From Clostridiales bacterium (lineage in GTDB: Bacteria > Bacillota > Clostridia > Oscillospirales > Oscillospiraceae), in NCBI GenBank assembly GCA_019415645.1, contig DXYV01000005.1:58316-122315 (forward strand): a stretch of DNA of 64,000 bases, in the 5' to 3' direction. Below, piece after piece: positions 41,440 through 49,852 of this stretch. The notes beneath the pieces are model-generated. The model made no database searches. It saw only the letters and a program-made list of their open reading frames with translations, and was not told the origin of the DNA. Both the position numbers and the translations under genes were made by a program. Positions within the stretch are counted from its first letter, which is position 1, and each line of letters opens with the position of its first letter.

Positions 41440-42165
41440 ATGTTGAGAACGGATGTTTTGGGCATCGGGTTTGACAATGTGACGCAGGACGAGGCGGTGG
41501 ACCGGGCGATGGCGCTGATTGCCGCCGGAGGGAGCCACTATGTGGTGACGCCCAACGCGGAGTTCGTACAGATGGCCAGGGGCGATTCCCGGTTCCGGGA
41601 TCTGCTCAACCAGGCGGACCTGGTGCTGCCCGACGGAATCGGCGTGGTCTATGCGTCCAAAATCCTAGGCCGCCCCTTGAAGGGGCGGGTGCCGGGGGTG
41701 GATTTCGCCGCGGCCCTGTGCGGCCGGATGGCCCGGGAAGGTGGCCGGCTGTTCCTGCTGGGCGCCAAGCCCGGCGTGGCGGAGCTGGCAGCCGCCGAGC
41801 TGAAGCAGCGGTATCCCGGATTGCAGATCTGCGGCACCCATGACGGGTATTTTCAGGAGGACGGCCCGGTGGTGGAGGAAATTCGCACCGCGGCCGCCGA
41901 CGTGGTGTTTGTCTGCCTGGGGGCGCCCAAGCAGGAGCAATGGATGGCGGCCCATGGGGCCGCGTGCGGCGCAAAGCTGCTGGTGGGGCTGGGCGGCTCG
42001 CTGGACGTATTCGCCGGTCAGGTGAAGCGGGCGCCTGAGACCTGGCAGAAGCTGGGCCTGGAGTGGCTGTACCGGCTGATCAAGCAGCCCTCCCGCATTG
42101 GGCGGATGGCCAAGCTGCCGCTGTTTCTGGTGTCGGCGGCGGGCGTGCGGCTCAAAGGAAAATGA
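41440..42165 (+). CDS. WecG/TagA/CpsF-family glycosyltransferase
   Basis: 241 residues from the ATG at 41440, behind GGAGG. YVVTPNAEFVQMARGD and VLPDGIGVVYASK, then LGAPKQEQWMA and GVGGSLDVFAG-type (here GLGGSLDVFAG) are the family signatures. These membrane-associated enzymes transfer N-acetylmannosamine or related sugars to lipid carriers in wall teichoic acid or capsule synthesis. First of four closely packed genes (tagA-like, tmk, DJ-1, formyl-THF cyclo-ligase). Confidence 0.93.
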   Translation: MLRTDVLGIGFDNVTQDEAVDRAMALIAAGGSHYVVTPNAEFVQMARGDSRFRDLLNQADLVLPDGIGVVYASKILGRPLKGRVPGVDFAAALCGRMAREGGRLFLLGAKPGVAELAAAELKQRYPGLQICGTHDGYFQEDGPVVEEIRTAAADVVFVCLGAPKQEQWMAAHGAACGAKLLVGLGGSLDVFAGQVKRAPETWQKLGLEWLYRLIKQPSRIGRMAKLPLFLVSAAGVRLKGK

Positions 42166-42174
42166 GGTGAGGAA

Positions 42175-42843
42175 TTGTCCGGTAAGCTGATCGTGTTCGA
42201 GGGCACCGACGGTTCGGGAAAATCCACGCAGTTCCGTCTGTTGTGCCGCGCGTTGGAGGAGCGGGGAACGCCCTTTCGGAAGATCGTGTTCCCCCAGTAT
42301 GAGGAGCCCTCCTCGGCGCTGCTGAGGATGTACCTCAACGGGGAATTCGGCCGCCATCCCTCGGATGTGAACCCCTATGCGGCCTCCACCTTCTATGCGG
42401 TGGACCGTTACGCCTCCTACAAAAAGGTGTGGGGGGAGTATTATCAGGGCGGCGGGCTGGTGCTCTCCGACCGCTACACCACCTCCAACGCAGTCCATCA
42501 GGCCTGTAAGCTCCCGCCAGAGCAGCGGGAGGATTTTCTGCGCTGGCTGGCGGACTTTGAATATGGAAAGCTGGGCCTGCCCGAGCCGGACTTGGTGCTG
42601 TGGATGGACATGCCGGTGGAGCAGGCGGTAAAAAACCTGCGCAGCCGGGAGGCGGAGACCCACACCAAGGGGGACATCCACGAGGTGGATACCCAATATC
42701 TCGCCGCCTGCTACGAGGCGGCCCGGCAGGCGGCGGAGCTCTATGGCTGGCTCCGAATCCCCTGTATGGACGGCGCGCGTCTGCGCGATTTGGAAGAAAT
42801 TCAGCGAGAGGTTCAAACCAATATAACAGAAAGGATGGCTTGA
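42175..42843 (+). CDS. tmk: Thymidylate kinase
   Basis: 222 residues from a TTG start at 42175, behind GAGGTGAGG. P-loop FEGTDGSGKST, DRYASYKKVW (DRY/H motif region) and LSDRYTTSNAVHQ are as in dTMP kinases. It converts dTMP to dTDP. The C-terminal lid differs somewhat from the E. coli type, as in other Clostridia (the variant form usually annotated simply as deoxynucleotide kinase). Confidence 0.88.
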   Translation: MSGKLIVFEGTDGSGKSTQFRLLCRALEERGTPFRKIVFPQYEEPSSALLRMYLNGEFGRHPSDVNPYAASTFYAVDRYASYKKVWGEYYQGGGLVLSDRYTTSNAVHQACKLPPEQREDFLRWLADFEYGKLGLPEPDLVLWMDMPVEQAVKNLRSREAETHTKGDIHEVDTQYLAACYEAARQAAELYGWLRIPCMDGARLRDLEEIQREVQTNITERMA

Positions 42844-42844
42844 T

Positions 42845-43396
42845 ATGGTTTATATTCTGCTGGCAGATGGCTTTGAGGAGGCCGAGGCGCTGGTTGTGGT
42901 GGATCTGCTCCGCCGGGCCGAGATTCCTGTCTCCATGGTGGGACTGGACGGCCTGACGGTCACCAGCGCCCATGGCGTGACGGTCAGCGCGGACCTGCGC
43001 CTGGAGCAGGTGCGGGAGGAGGATCTGGAAATGCTCATTCTGCCCGGCGGCCTGGGCGGAGTGGAGAAGATCCAGAAGAGCCTGGCCGCTCAGGGCATGA
43101 TCCAGCGGGCGGCGGAGGAGGGGGCCTATGTGGCCGCCATCTGCGCGGCGCCCACGATTTTGGCGCACCTGACCCTGCTGGACCGCCGCAAGGCGGTGTG
43201 CTACCCCGGTATGGAGGACCAGATGTACTCTGCCGTGGTGCAGAAGGGGGAGCACGTGGTGGTGGACGGCCGGTTCATCACCGGCGAGGCCGCAGGCTCG
43301 GTCTTTGAGTTCGGTCTCAAGCTGGTAGAGGTCCTGCGCGGAAAGGAAGCGGCCGATCAGGTCAAGCACAGTGTCCACTACCATTACGGAAGCTAA
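42845..43396 (+). CDS. DJ-1/YajL family protein
   Basis: 183 residues. VYILLADGFEEAEA is the DJ-1 N-terminus (with the conserved Glu near residue 14), and Cys100 in AAICAAP is the nucleophile-elbow cysteine. The family is implicated in glyoxal/protein-glycation repair and stress response. It starts one base after the tmk stop and overlaps the next gene by 26 bases. Confidence 0.92.
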   Translation: MVYILLADGFEEAEALVVVDLLRRAEIPVSMVGLDGLTVTSAHGVTVSADLRLEQVREEDLEMLILPGGLGGVEKIQKSLAAQGMIQRAAEEGAYVAAICAAPTILAHLTLLDRRKAVCYPGMEDQMYSAVVQKGEHVVVDGRFITGEAAGSVFEFGLKLVEVLRGKEAADQVKHSVHYHYGS

Positions 43397-43907
43397 GGCG
43401 GCCCTGCGCCGGGCCTGGAAAAACTGGCCGGAGCCGGACTGGGCGCCGCTGACGGCGCGCTTTCTGGCCTTGCCCCAGGTGGAAGAGGCCCGGGTGCTGA
43501 TGCTGTTTTACGGTGTGGGGCGGGAACCGGACACGGTCCCGTTGATCGAAACGCTGCTCCAGCGGGGTAAGACAGTGGTGCTGCCCCGCTGCCTGCCGGG
43601 CCGAAGGATGGAGGCTCGGCAGGTCCCGGCAGCCGGAGTGTCCGCGCTGTGTCCGGGCGCCTACGGGATTCCGGAACCGGATGAGCGCTGCCCCCTGGTG
43701 GAGAAGGGGGAGGTGGACCTGGTCCTGACACCCAACCTGTGCTGCGACCGGCTGGGCTACCGGCTGGGGCACGGCGGGGGGTATTACGACCGCTGGCTGG
43801 CGGACTATGCCGGAATCACGGTGGCCCTGTGTCCCCAGAGCTGGCTGCAGGAAACGCTGCCCCGGGACGGGTTTGACCGCCCGGTGGATGTGGTTATAAC
43901 AGAGTAG
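43371..43907 (+). CDS. 5-formyltetrahydrofolate cyclo-ligase
   Basis: 178 residues, GTG start at 43371 inside the end of the DJ-1 gene. LGYRLGHGGGYYDRWL is the conserved C-terminal signature; TVVLPRCLPGRRMEAR and YGIPEP are also typical. It converts 5-formyl-THF to 5,10-methenyl-THF with ATP, returning stored folate to one-carbon metabolism. Confidence 0.92.
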   Translation: MSTTITEAKAALRRAWKNWPEPDWAPLTARFLALPQVEEARVLMLFYGVGREPDTVPLIETLLQRGKTVVLPRCLPGRRMEARQVPAAGVSALCPGAYGIPEPDERCPLVEKGEVDLVLTPNLCCDRLGYRLGHGGGYYDRWLADYAGITVALCPQSWLQETLPRDGFDRPVDVVITE

Positions 43908-44202
43908 AAGCGCTGAGCCGTCGTGAGCAGCGGCATCGTCGCCGCAAGCTGCGGATCACTCGTTCCCGCGCGAGCGCAAGACCTCGTTCCCTCCGCTGCG
44001 GCTCCTCTCCCCACCGGACCCGCTACGCTGGGCTCCGGCGGGGACCCCTAATTTGCGCAGACGGCGAGCAGCGCAGGGCCGCAGGCCCGAGCAGCAAGCC
44101 GCGGAGCAATTCTCTTCTGACCGCGTCGCGAACAGGCGAAGCGTGACAGGCAGAAGCGCGGAGCCGAAGCCCCGCGCCTCTTCCGGCTGAGCTGCTTAAG
44201 TA
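43908..44202. other. Palindrome-rich intergenic region without a gene
   Basis: 295 bases of GC-rich sequence with many short inverted repeats, no plausible ORF. A longer hairpin TCCCCACCGGACC...GGCTCCGGCGGGGA (about 44007-44045) has the loop-side sequence CGCTACGCTGG; almost the same core (CGCTTACGCTGG) sits inside a different hairpin at 63053-63090. No known RNA family recognised. Confidence 0.5.
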
Positions 44203-44358
44203 TCAGCAGCAGCCATTGTTGCAGTTGTTGCAGTTGTTGCAGCCGCAGTTATTCCCACAGCCGCAGGAGCTGCCGCCGCCGCAGCAACAGCAGATCAGGA
44301 GAATCAGAATGATGATCCAGCAGCAGTTGCCGCCAAAACCTCCGTTACCAAAGCACAT
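44203..44358 (-). CDS. Tiny cysteine-rich membrane protein
   Basis: 51 residues, 15 of them Cys. The start chosen is the ATG at 44358, 8 bases behind GAGGTGAA; the ATG two codons earlier is too close to that site. Order: GNGGFGGNCCW, a hydrophobic helix IIILILLI, CCCCGGG, then a hydrophilic tail of Cys-Asn-Asn repeats (CGCNNCNNCNNGCC). This looks like a single-pass membrane peptide with a metal-binding or disulfide-forming tail; spore-associated peptides of the YjcZ kind have a similar Gly-rich-plus-helix plan but not the cysteines. Divergent from mltG. Function unknown. Confidence 0.65.
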   Translation of the reverse strand: MCFGNGGFGGNCCWIIILILLICCCCGGGSSCGCGNNCGCNNCNNCNNGCC

Positions 44359-44523
44359 GCCCATTTCACCTCGCTTTCCGGACACAGGTACCGGCGCAAG
44401 CGCCGCGGGGATACGCGCCGCGGTGTTTGCGCCGATACCCGATGCCCTCATCTGCGGTATTCTATGTCAGCGCAGTTCGAGGGGTGACAACACAAGCGGA
44501 CCATAGATAGGAGTGAACACAAA

Positions 44524-45795
44524 GTGGCAGAAGAATATCAACGCAGCGGTGCCACGCCGCGCCCCCGGAGCAGTCGAAGCGGAACCAGACGGACCAACTC
44601 CGCCTCCGGCAGCCAGTCCGGCGCACAGCGGCAGAGCAGCCGCGCGCCCGCCCCGCGCCGCCGGCGCAGCCGTGCGGCCCGGGTTTCCGGCGCACTGCTC
44701 TATGTCCTGTTCGTGATCGGCATTTCCGCCATTTTAGCCACGGTGGCCTGGATCTGGGCCAACGACGTGCTGGCGCTGAACAAAGAGCCCCTGACCGCCG
44801 TGGTCACACTGGACGACGCGGCCTTTACCACCGAGGAGGTGGAGGTACAGACGGAAAACGAGGACGGCACGGTAACGGTCAGCACGGAGACGGTAAAGGT
44901 AGCCGACCTGGACTATGTGGCCGACGTACTGAAGGAGAACGGCTTGATTGAATATAAGACGCTCTTTAAGCTGTTCGCCACCTTTACCCACAGCGTGGAC
45001 GGAATCAGCCCCGGCACCTATGAGCTGGATACCGATATGGACTACCGGGCGCTGCTGACCAATCTGGGCCGCAATTCCGCTACCCGGCAGGTGGTGGAGG
45101 TGACCATCCCGGAGGGCTATACCATCGACCAGACCTTCGCGCTGCTGGAGGAAAACGGCGTCAGCACGGTGGAGGAGCTCCAGGATACAGCGGCCAACTA
45201 TGACTATAAGTTTATCTGGCTCCAGAATGTCATTCCCCTGGGCGATTATCACCGGCTGGAGGGCTATCTCTTCCCGGACACCTACGAGTTCTACGCGGGC
45301 GAGGACCCCGTCTATGCCATCAACAAGATGCTGGCCAACTTTGAGCGGCGTATGGAGGACTACTTCCAGCAGATCGCCGACCAGGGCCAGACCCTGCGGG
45401 AGATTGTCAATGTCGCCGCTATGATCGAGCGCGAGACCGACGGTCAGGACCAGACTACCATCGCCTCGGTCATCTATAACCGACTGAACAACAACGACGG
45501 CGGGACTTACGGCTACCTCCAGATTGACGCCACTATCCAGTATGCGCTGCCCGAGCATAAGGAGACCCTGACCGACGCAGACAAGGCCATCGACTCCCCC
45601 TACAACACATATCTGTATCCCGGCCTGCCCGCGGGCCCCATCTGCAACCCCGGTATGGCCTCTCTGTACGCGGCCATGAATCCGGAGAGCACCAGCTACT
45701 ATTACTATGCGCTGGGGGACGACGGCGTCCACCACTTCTTCCGCACCTATTCCGAGCAGCAGAACTTTATCGCCAGTCAGGAGCGTTACCAGTGA
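44524..45795 (+). CDS. mltG: Endolytic murein transglycosylase MltG
   Basis: 423 residues, GTG start behind AGGAGTGAACACAAA. A basic, disordered cytoplasmic tail (1-52, rich in Arg, Ser), one membrane helix (about 54-80), then the YceG/MltG domain. The catalytic Glu lies in NVAAMIERETDG (Glu302/304); LYPGLPAGPICNPG is the conserved C-terminal loop. The enzyme cuts nascent glycan strands and sets their length. It overlaps the U32 gene by one base (TGATG). Confidence 0.94.
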   Translation: MAEEYQRSGATPRPRSSRSGTRRTNSASGSQSGAQRQSSRAPAPRRRRSRAARVSGALLYVLFVIGISAILATVAWIWANDVLALNKEPLTAVVTLDDAAFTTEEVEVQTENEDGTVTVSTETVKVADLDYVADVLKENGLIEYKTLFKLFATFTHSVDGISPGTYELDTDMDYRALLTNLGRNSATRQVVEVTIPEGYTIDQTFALLEENGVSTVEELQDTAANYDYKFIWLQNVIPLGDYHRLEGYLFPDTYEFYAGEDPVYAINKMLANFERRMEDYFQQIADQGQTLREIVNVAAMIERETDGQDQTTIASVIYNRLNNNDGGTYGYLQIDATIQYALPEHKETLTDADKAIDSPYNTYLYPGLPAGPICNPGMASLYAAMNPESTSYYYYALGDDGVHHFFRTYSEQQNFIASQERYQ

Positions 45796-47006
45796 TGCGG
45801 AAAGCGGAGCTGCTGGCGCCGGCGGGCGATATGGAACGGCTGCGCATGTCCGTGGCCTATGGCGCGGACGCGGTCTACCTGGCTGGCGGGGACTTTGGAA
45901 TGCGGGCCTTTGCGGGGAATTTTTCCCCGGAGGAGCTTTCGGAGGCTGTGGCGCTGTGCAAGCGCCACGGCGTCCGCGTCCATGTCACCTGCAACACCAT
46001 GCCCCGCAACGGGGAGGTGGACCGCCTGCCGGACTTCCTGGTCCAGCTGGAGGCGCTGGGAGTGGACGCGGTGATCGCCGCCGATGTGGGCGTGCTGGCG
46101 CTGTGCAAGCGGTACGCGCCCCATGTGCAGGTCCATGTCTCCACCCAGGCGGGCGTGACCAACTATCAGAGCGCCCAGGCGTGGTACGACCTGGGGGCAA
46201 GTCGGGTCATTCTGGCCCGGGAGCTCACCCTGGAGGAGATCCGGGAGATTCGGGCCCGCACGCCCCGGGAGTTGGAGATCGAGGCGTTCGTCCACGGGGC
46301 GATGTGCGTGTCCTACTCCGGGCGATGCCTGCTGTCCAACTACATGACCGGCCGGGACGCCAGCCGCGGCGCCTGTGCCCAGCCCTGCCGCTACAAATAC
46401 GCTCTTATGGAGGAGAAGCGGCCGGGAGAATATTTCCCGGTGTATGAGGAAAACGGAGAGACCTTTATCCTCAATTCCCGGGACATGTGCATGATCGACC
46501 ATGTGCCTGAGCTGCTGGAGGCGGGGCTGGACTCGCTGAAAATCGAGGGACGGGCCAAATCCGCCTATTACGCGGCGCTGACCACGGCGGCCTACCGCCA
46601 CGCCATCGACGCGGCGGAGGAGGGGCGGCCCCTGGAGCAGACCTGGCGGGACGAGGTGGAGAAGGTGAGCCATCGTCACTACTCCACCGGATTCTATTAC
46701 GGCTATCCCGGTCAGTTCACCGAGGATTCCCGCTACATCCGGGACTGGCAGGTGGTGGCGGTGGTGACGAGCTGCACGCCGGAGGGACTGGCGACGCTCT
46801 CCCTGCGCAATAAATTCGCGGCCGGCGATTCCCTGGAGCTGGTGGGCCCCGATGTGCCCGCCCTGTCCTTCCAGGCGCCGGTCATGACCGACGGGGACGG
46901 CCTGCCGCTGTATGAGCCTAAGAAGCCCCAAATGGTCTTTCAGATGCAGCTGCCCCGGGCGGTACCGCCCCTGTCGCTGCTGCGGGCCTGCCGACCCAAC
47001 TCGTAA
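45795..47006 (+). CDS. U32 family peptidase / tRNA-hydroxylation-type protein (TrhP/YegQ-like)
   Basis: 403 residues, ATG overlapping the mltG stop. ELLAPAGDMERLRMSVAYGADAVY is the standard start, and FVHGAMCVSYSGRCLLSNY with RGACAQPCR supplies the conserved cysteines of the U32 family, now linked to tRNA or rRNA hydroxylation with iron-sulfur cofactors. The mltG-U32 neighbourhood is common in Clostridia. Confidence 0.92.
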   Translation: MRKAELLAPAGDMERLRMSVAYGADAVYLAGGDFGMRAFAGNFSPEELSEAVALCKRHGVRVHVTCNTMPRNGEVDRLPDFLVQLEALGVDAVIAADVGVLALCKRYAPHVQVHVSTQAGVTNYQSAQAWYDLGASRVILARELTLEEIREIRARTPRELEIEAFVHGAMCVSYSGRCLLSNYMTGRDASRGACAQPCRYKYALMEEKRPGEYFPVYEENGETFILNSRDMCMIDHVPELLEAGLDSLKIEGRAKSAYYAALTTAAYRHAIDAAEEGRPLEQTWRDEVEKVSHRHYSTGFYYGYPGQFTEDSRYIRDWQVVAVVTSCTPEGLATLSLRNKFAAGDSLELVGPDVPALSFQAPVMTDGDGLPLYEPKKPQMVFQMQLPRAVPPLSLLRACRPNS

Positions 47007-47044
47007 CGGTGGCCTATTCGGCCGAAGCCGTATCCATCCGAACG

Positions 47045-47082
47045 AAACACGCCCCCGGAACCACCGTTCCGGGGGCGTGTTT
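47045..47082. terminator. Strong bidirectional Rho-independent terminator
   Basis: AAACACGCCCCCGGAAC pairs with GTTCCGGGGGCGTGTTT around a CACC loop, followed by GTTTG. It separates the convergent U32 and amidohydrolase genes. Confidence 0.9.
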
Positions 47083-47089
47083 GTTTGAT

Positions 47090-48676
47090 TTAGGCCGATT
47101 GATAGACCACACGGCCGTCTTTCCAGGTGGCCAGGACCTGAATGGAGCGCAGCTCCTCGATCGGGGCCGCCAGAGGGTCGGCGCTGAGCAGGATCAGATC
47201 AGCCCGCTTGCCGGCCTTCAGGGACCCCTTGGAATCCTCCTCAAAATACTGATAAGCAGCGTTGCAGGTCACGGCCCGCAGGGCGTCTTCCACGGAGATT
47301 CGCTGATCCGGGCCCAGGGAGACGCCGCTCTTTGTGCGGCGGGTGGCCGCGACCCACAGGGTCTCCAGCATATCGGGCGGCAGGACAGGCGTATCCTGGT
47401 GGAAGGTAAAGGGAATATGCTGCTTCAGCGCGGCGCGGGCCGGACTGATTCGGGCGGCGCGCTCCAGCCCGAAATTTTGGATGTGGACGTCGCCCCAGTG
47501 ATAGACGTGGGCCACAAAAAACGAGGGAATAACCCCCAGCCGGGCCACGTCGGCCATCTGGTCCAGGTCCAGCAGCTGGGCGTGGATCATGACGGGACGG
47601 AGGGCACGAAAGCCGGGATGGGCCCGCTCAGCCGCATCCAGCGCGGCCAGATACTGGGCGGCGGCCGCATCGCCGTTGCAGTGGGCCAAGGGCTGGAGGC
47701 GGTGAGCCCAGGCAAATTCCAGCGCCTCCCGCAGGGCCTGGTCGGTCATGGTACCGTAGCCGGCATAGCCGGAGTCCTCCCCCTGATAGGGCGTGCGCAT
47801 CCAGGCGGTGCGGCCCTGGGGGGAACCGTCCAGAAACAGCTTGATGCCGCCCAGCTTGAAGGAGCCGTCATAACGCTTGACGGCGGAGGGAAACGCCGCG
47901 GCCAGCGTATCCCACTCATTCCGGCCGGGGTAGCCCACCACATCCAGCTCCAGGCGGCCCTGGTCCACCAGAGCACGGTAGAAAGGCGCCAGCTGCTCCA
48001 CCATCATGCCGTCCTGTACCGTGGCGATTCCGTGGGCGGCGTAATCCTGCTGAGCCTGCTGGTAGGCGTCCAGCAGGTCGTTCTGGCCAGGCATGGGGAC
48101 GTTCTGAAGATAAAGGGTGAAGGCGGCCTCCTCCAGATAGCCGGTGGGCGCCCCGTCCTGTCGTTCGATTCGCCCGCCTTCGGGGTCGGGGGTGTCCGGG
48201 CCTATCCCCAGTTGCTGAAGGGCGGCGGAGTTGAACACCCCCATGTGGCTGGATTTGTGCTGGATGACCACCGGATGGTCCGGAATGGCCCGGTCCAGCA
48301 CTGCACGGGTGGGGTGACATCCTTCGGCCAACTGGTTGTGGTCGTAGCCCTGGCCGATGAGCCACTGCCCCTGACCCAGCGGGTGGTCCTGGGCAAAGCG
48401 AATCAGCCGGTCGGTCAAGGCTGCAAAGCTGTCGGCCTCGCTCAGGTCGCATTGAAGCCTGCCATTGGCGGCGCCTGACAGATGGCTGTGGGGGTCCAGA
48501 AAGGCGGGGAGCAGAGCCCGGCCCTTCAAATCGAATTCTCGGGCGCCGTGGGACTGGGACTGCAGAGAATCCAGCGTGCCCACGGCCGCGATGCGTCCGT
48601 CCTCCACCAGAAGGGCTTCGGTATAGCGGGGGTGCTCCAGGGTCAGAATGGGGCCGCCGAAGAACAACGTTTTCAA
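47090..48676 (-). CDS. Amidohydrolase family protein (YtcJ-like)
   Basis: 528 residues from TTG at 48676, 8 bases behind AAAGGAG; an ATG six codons upstream overlaps that site. ALLPAFLDPHSHLSG carries the first metal ligands (HxH); GYDHNQL and CNGDAAAAQY are other YtcJ/Amidohydro_3 motifs. Such enzymes hydrolyse amide or formyl groups on small molecules; no substrate can be assigned. It appears to be a single transcription unit. Confidence 0.9.
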   Translation of the reverse strand: MKTLFFGGPILTLEHPRYTEALLVEDGRIAAVGTLDSLQSQSHGAREFDLKGRALLPAFLDPHSHLSGAANGRLQCDLSEADSFAALTDRLIRFAQDHPLGQGQWLIGQGYDHNQLAEGCHPTRAVLDRAIPDHPVVIQHKSSHMGVFNSAALQQLGIGPDTPDPEGGRIERQDGAPTGYLEEAAFTLYLQNVPMPGQNDLLDAYQQAQQDYAAHGIATVQDGMMVEQLAPFYRALVDQGRLELDVVGYPGRNEWDTLAAAFPSAVKRYDGSFKLGGIKLFLDGSPQGRTAWMRTPYQGEDSGYAGYGTMTDQALREALEFAWAHRLQPLAHCNGDAAAAQYLAALDAAERAHPGFRALRPVMIHAQLLDLDQMADVARLGVIPSFFVAHVYHWGDVHIQNFGLERAARISPARAALKQHIPFTFHQDTPVLPPDMLETLWVAATRRTKSGVSLGPDQRISVEDALRAVTCNAAYQYFEEDSKGSLKAGKRADLILLSADPLAAPIEELRSIQVLATWKDGRVVYQSA

Positions 48677-48820
48677 GGGACCATCTCCTTTCAAAGTGCA
48701 CCGTGTTTCCTATCCATAGCATACCACAAAACCGAAACAGGATATACCCGATTTCCGGCATAATCGGCAGAGGAAAGCAGATCAGACCGCGTGGGTCAGT
48801 GCTCGGAGCAGCAGCAAAAC

Positions 48821-48851
48821 GGCCCGGCCTTTGCGCTGCAAAGGCCGGGCC
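48821..48851 (-). terminator. Rho-independent terminator of the oligopeptide importer operon
   Basis: GGCCCGGCCTTTGC (48821-48834) pairs perfectly with GCAAAGGCCGGGCC (48838-48851). In the leftward direction it is followed by GTTTTGC. Confidence 0.85.
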
Positions 48852-48877
48852 TTGGAGGGGCGAAAAAAGAAGAACGG

Positions 48878-49852
48878 TCAGTCGTAGAGGTGACAGGCCA
48901 CCTTATGATTGGGTTCCAGCTCGCGGGTGGCGGGGAGCTGCTCCCGGCAGATCTGCATACACTGGGAACAGCGCTCGTGGAAGGGACAGCCCTTGGGCGG
49001 ATTGGCGGGGTCAGGCACGTCGCCCTCCAGACGGATACGCTCCTTGACCTCCGAGGGGTCGCGCTTGGGCGTGGCAGAGAGAAGGGCCTGCGTATAGGGG
49101 TGCAGGGGGTGATTGTAGACATCCTCTGTATCGCCCTGCTCCACCATGCGGCCCAGATACATGACGCCCACCCGGTTGCTGATGTGGCGCACCACATTCA
49201 AATCGTGGGAAATAAAGAGGTAGGACAGCTTCAATTTTTCCTGAAGGCCCATCAGCAGGTTGAGAATCTGGGACTGAATGGACACATCCAGGGCGGAAAC
49301 GGGCTCGTCGGCCACCACGAAGCGGGGCTTACAGATCAGGGCGCGGGCAATGGAGATGCGCTGCCGCTGTCCGCCGGAAAACTGGTGGGGATAGCGGTCC
49401 AGCTGCTCGGTGGCCAGGCCCACGGCGCCGGCCATCCATAAGATTTGTTCCTCCACCTCCTGGGGGGAGAGCTTGAAGTGGGTGAGCAGAGGCTCCTCCA
49501 GAAGCTTGCGCACCGTCATGCGGGGATTCAGGGAGGCATAGGGGTCCTGAAAGACCAGCTGCATGTCCCGCCGCTGGAGGCGCATTTCCTCCTTGTTCAG
49601 GGTGCACAGGTCCTTGCCCTGGAAGAGAATGCGGCCCTCCTTGGGCTCGATCAGACGGAGAATGGTGCGGCCCGTGGTGGACTTGCCGCAACCGGATTCA
49701 CCCACCAGACCGAAGGTCTCCTGCTCCCGGACGGTGAAGGAGACATCCTCCACCGCGTGGACGTAACCCACCACCTTATGGGTGACGCCGCCCCGGATGG
49801 GGAAATAGGTTTTGAGGTTCTGGACCTCCAATAGAATGTTGTGCTCGCTCAT
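48878..49852 (-). CDS. Oligopeptide-type ABC importer ATPase (OppF class)
   Basis: 324 residues from the ATG at 49852 (ATGA overlap with the upstream gene, behind AAAGGAGG). Walker A GESGCGKST, signature FSGGQRQR, Walker B FVVADEPVSALD, Cys-rich C-terminal tail (CPFHERCSQCMQIC). Last gene of a six-gene leftward operon. Confidence 0.95.
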   Translation of the reverse strand: MSEHNILLEVQNLKTYFPIRGGVTHKVVGYVHAVEDVSFTVREQETFGLVGESGCGKSTTGRTILRLIEPKEGRILFQGKDLCTLNKEEMRLQRRDMQLVFQDPYASLNPRMTVRKLLEEPLLTHFKLSPQEVEEQILWMAGAVGLATEQLDRYPHQFSGGQRQRISIARALICKPRFVVADEPVSALDVSIQSQILNLLMGLQEKLKLSYLFISHDLNVVRHISNRVGVMYLGRMVEQGDTEDVYNHPLHPYTQALLSATPKRDPSEVKERIRLEGDVPDPANPPKGCPFHERCSQCMQICREQLPATRELEPNHKVACHLYD

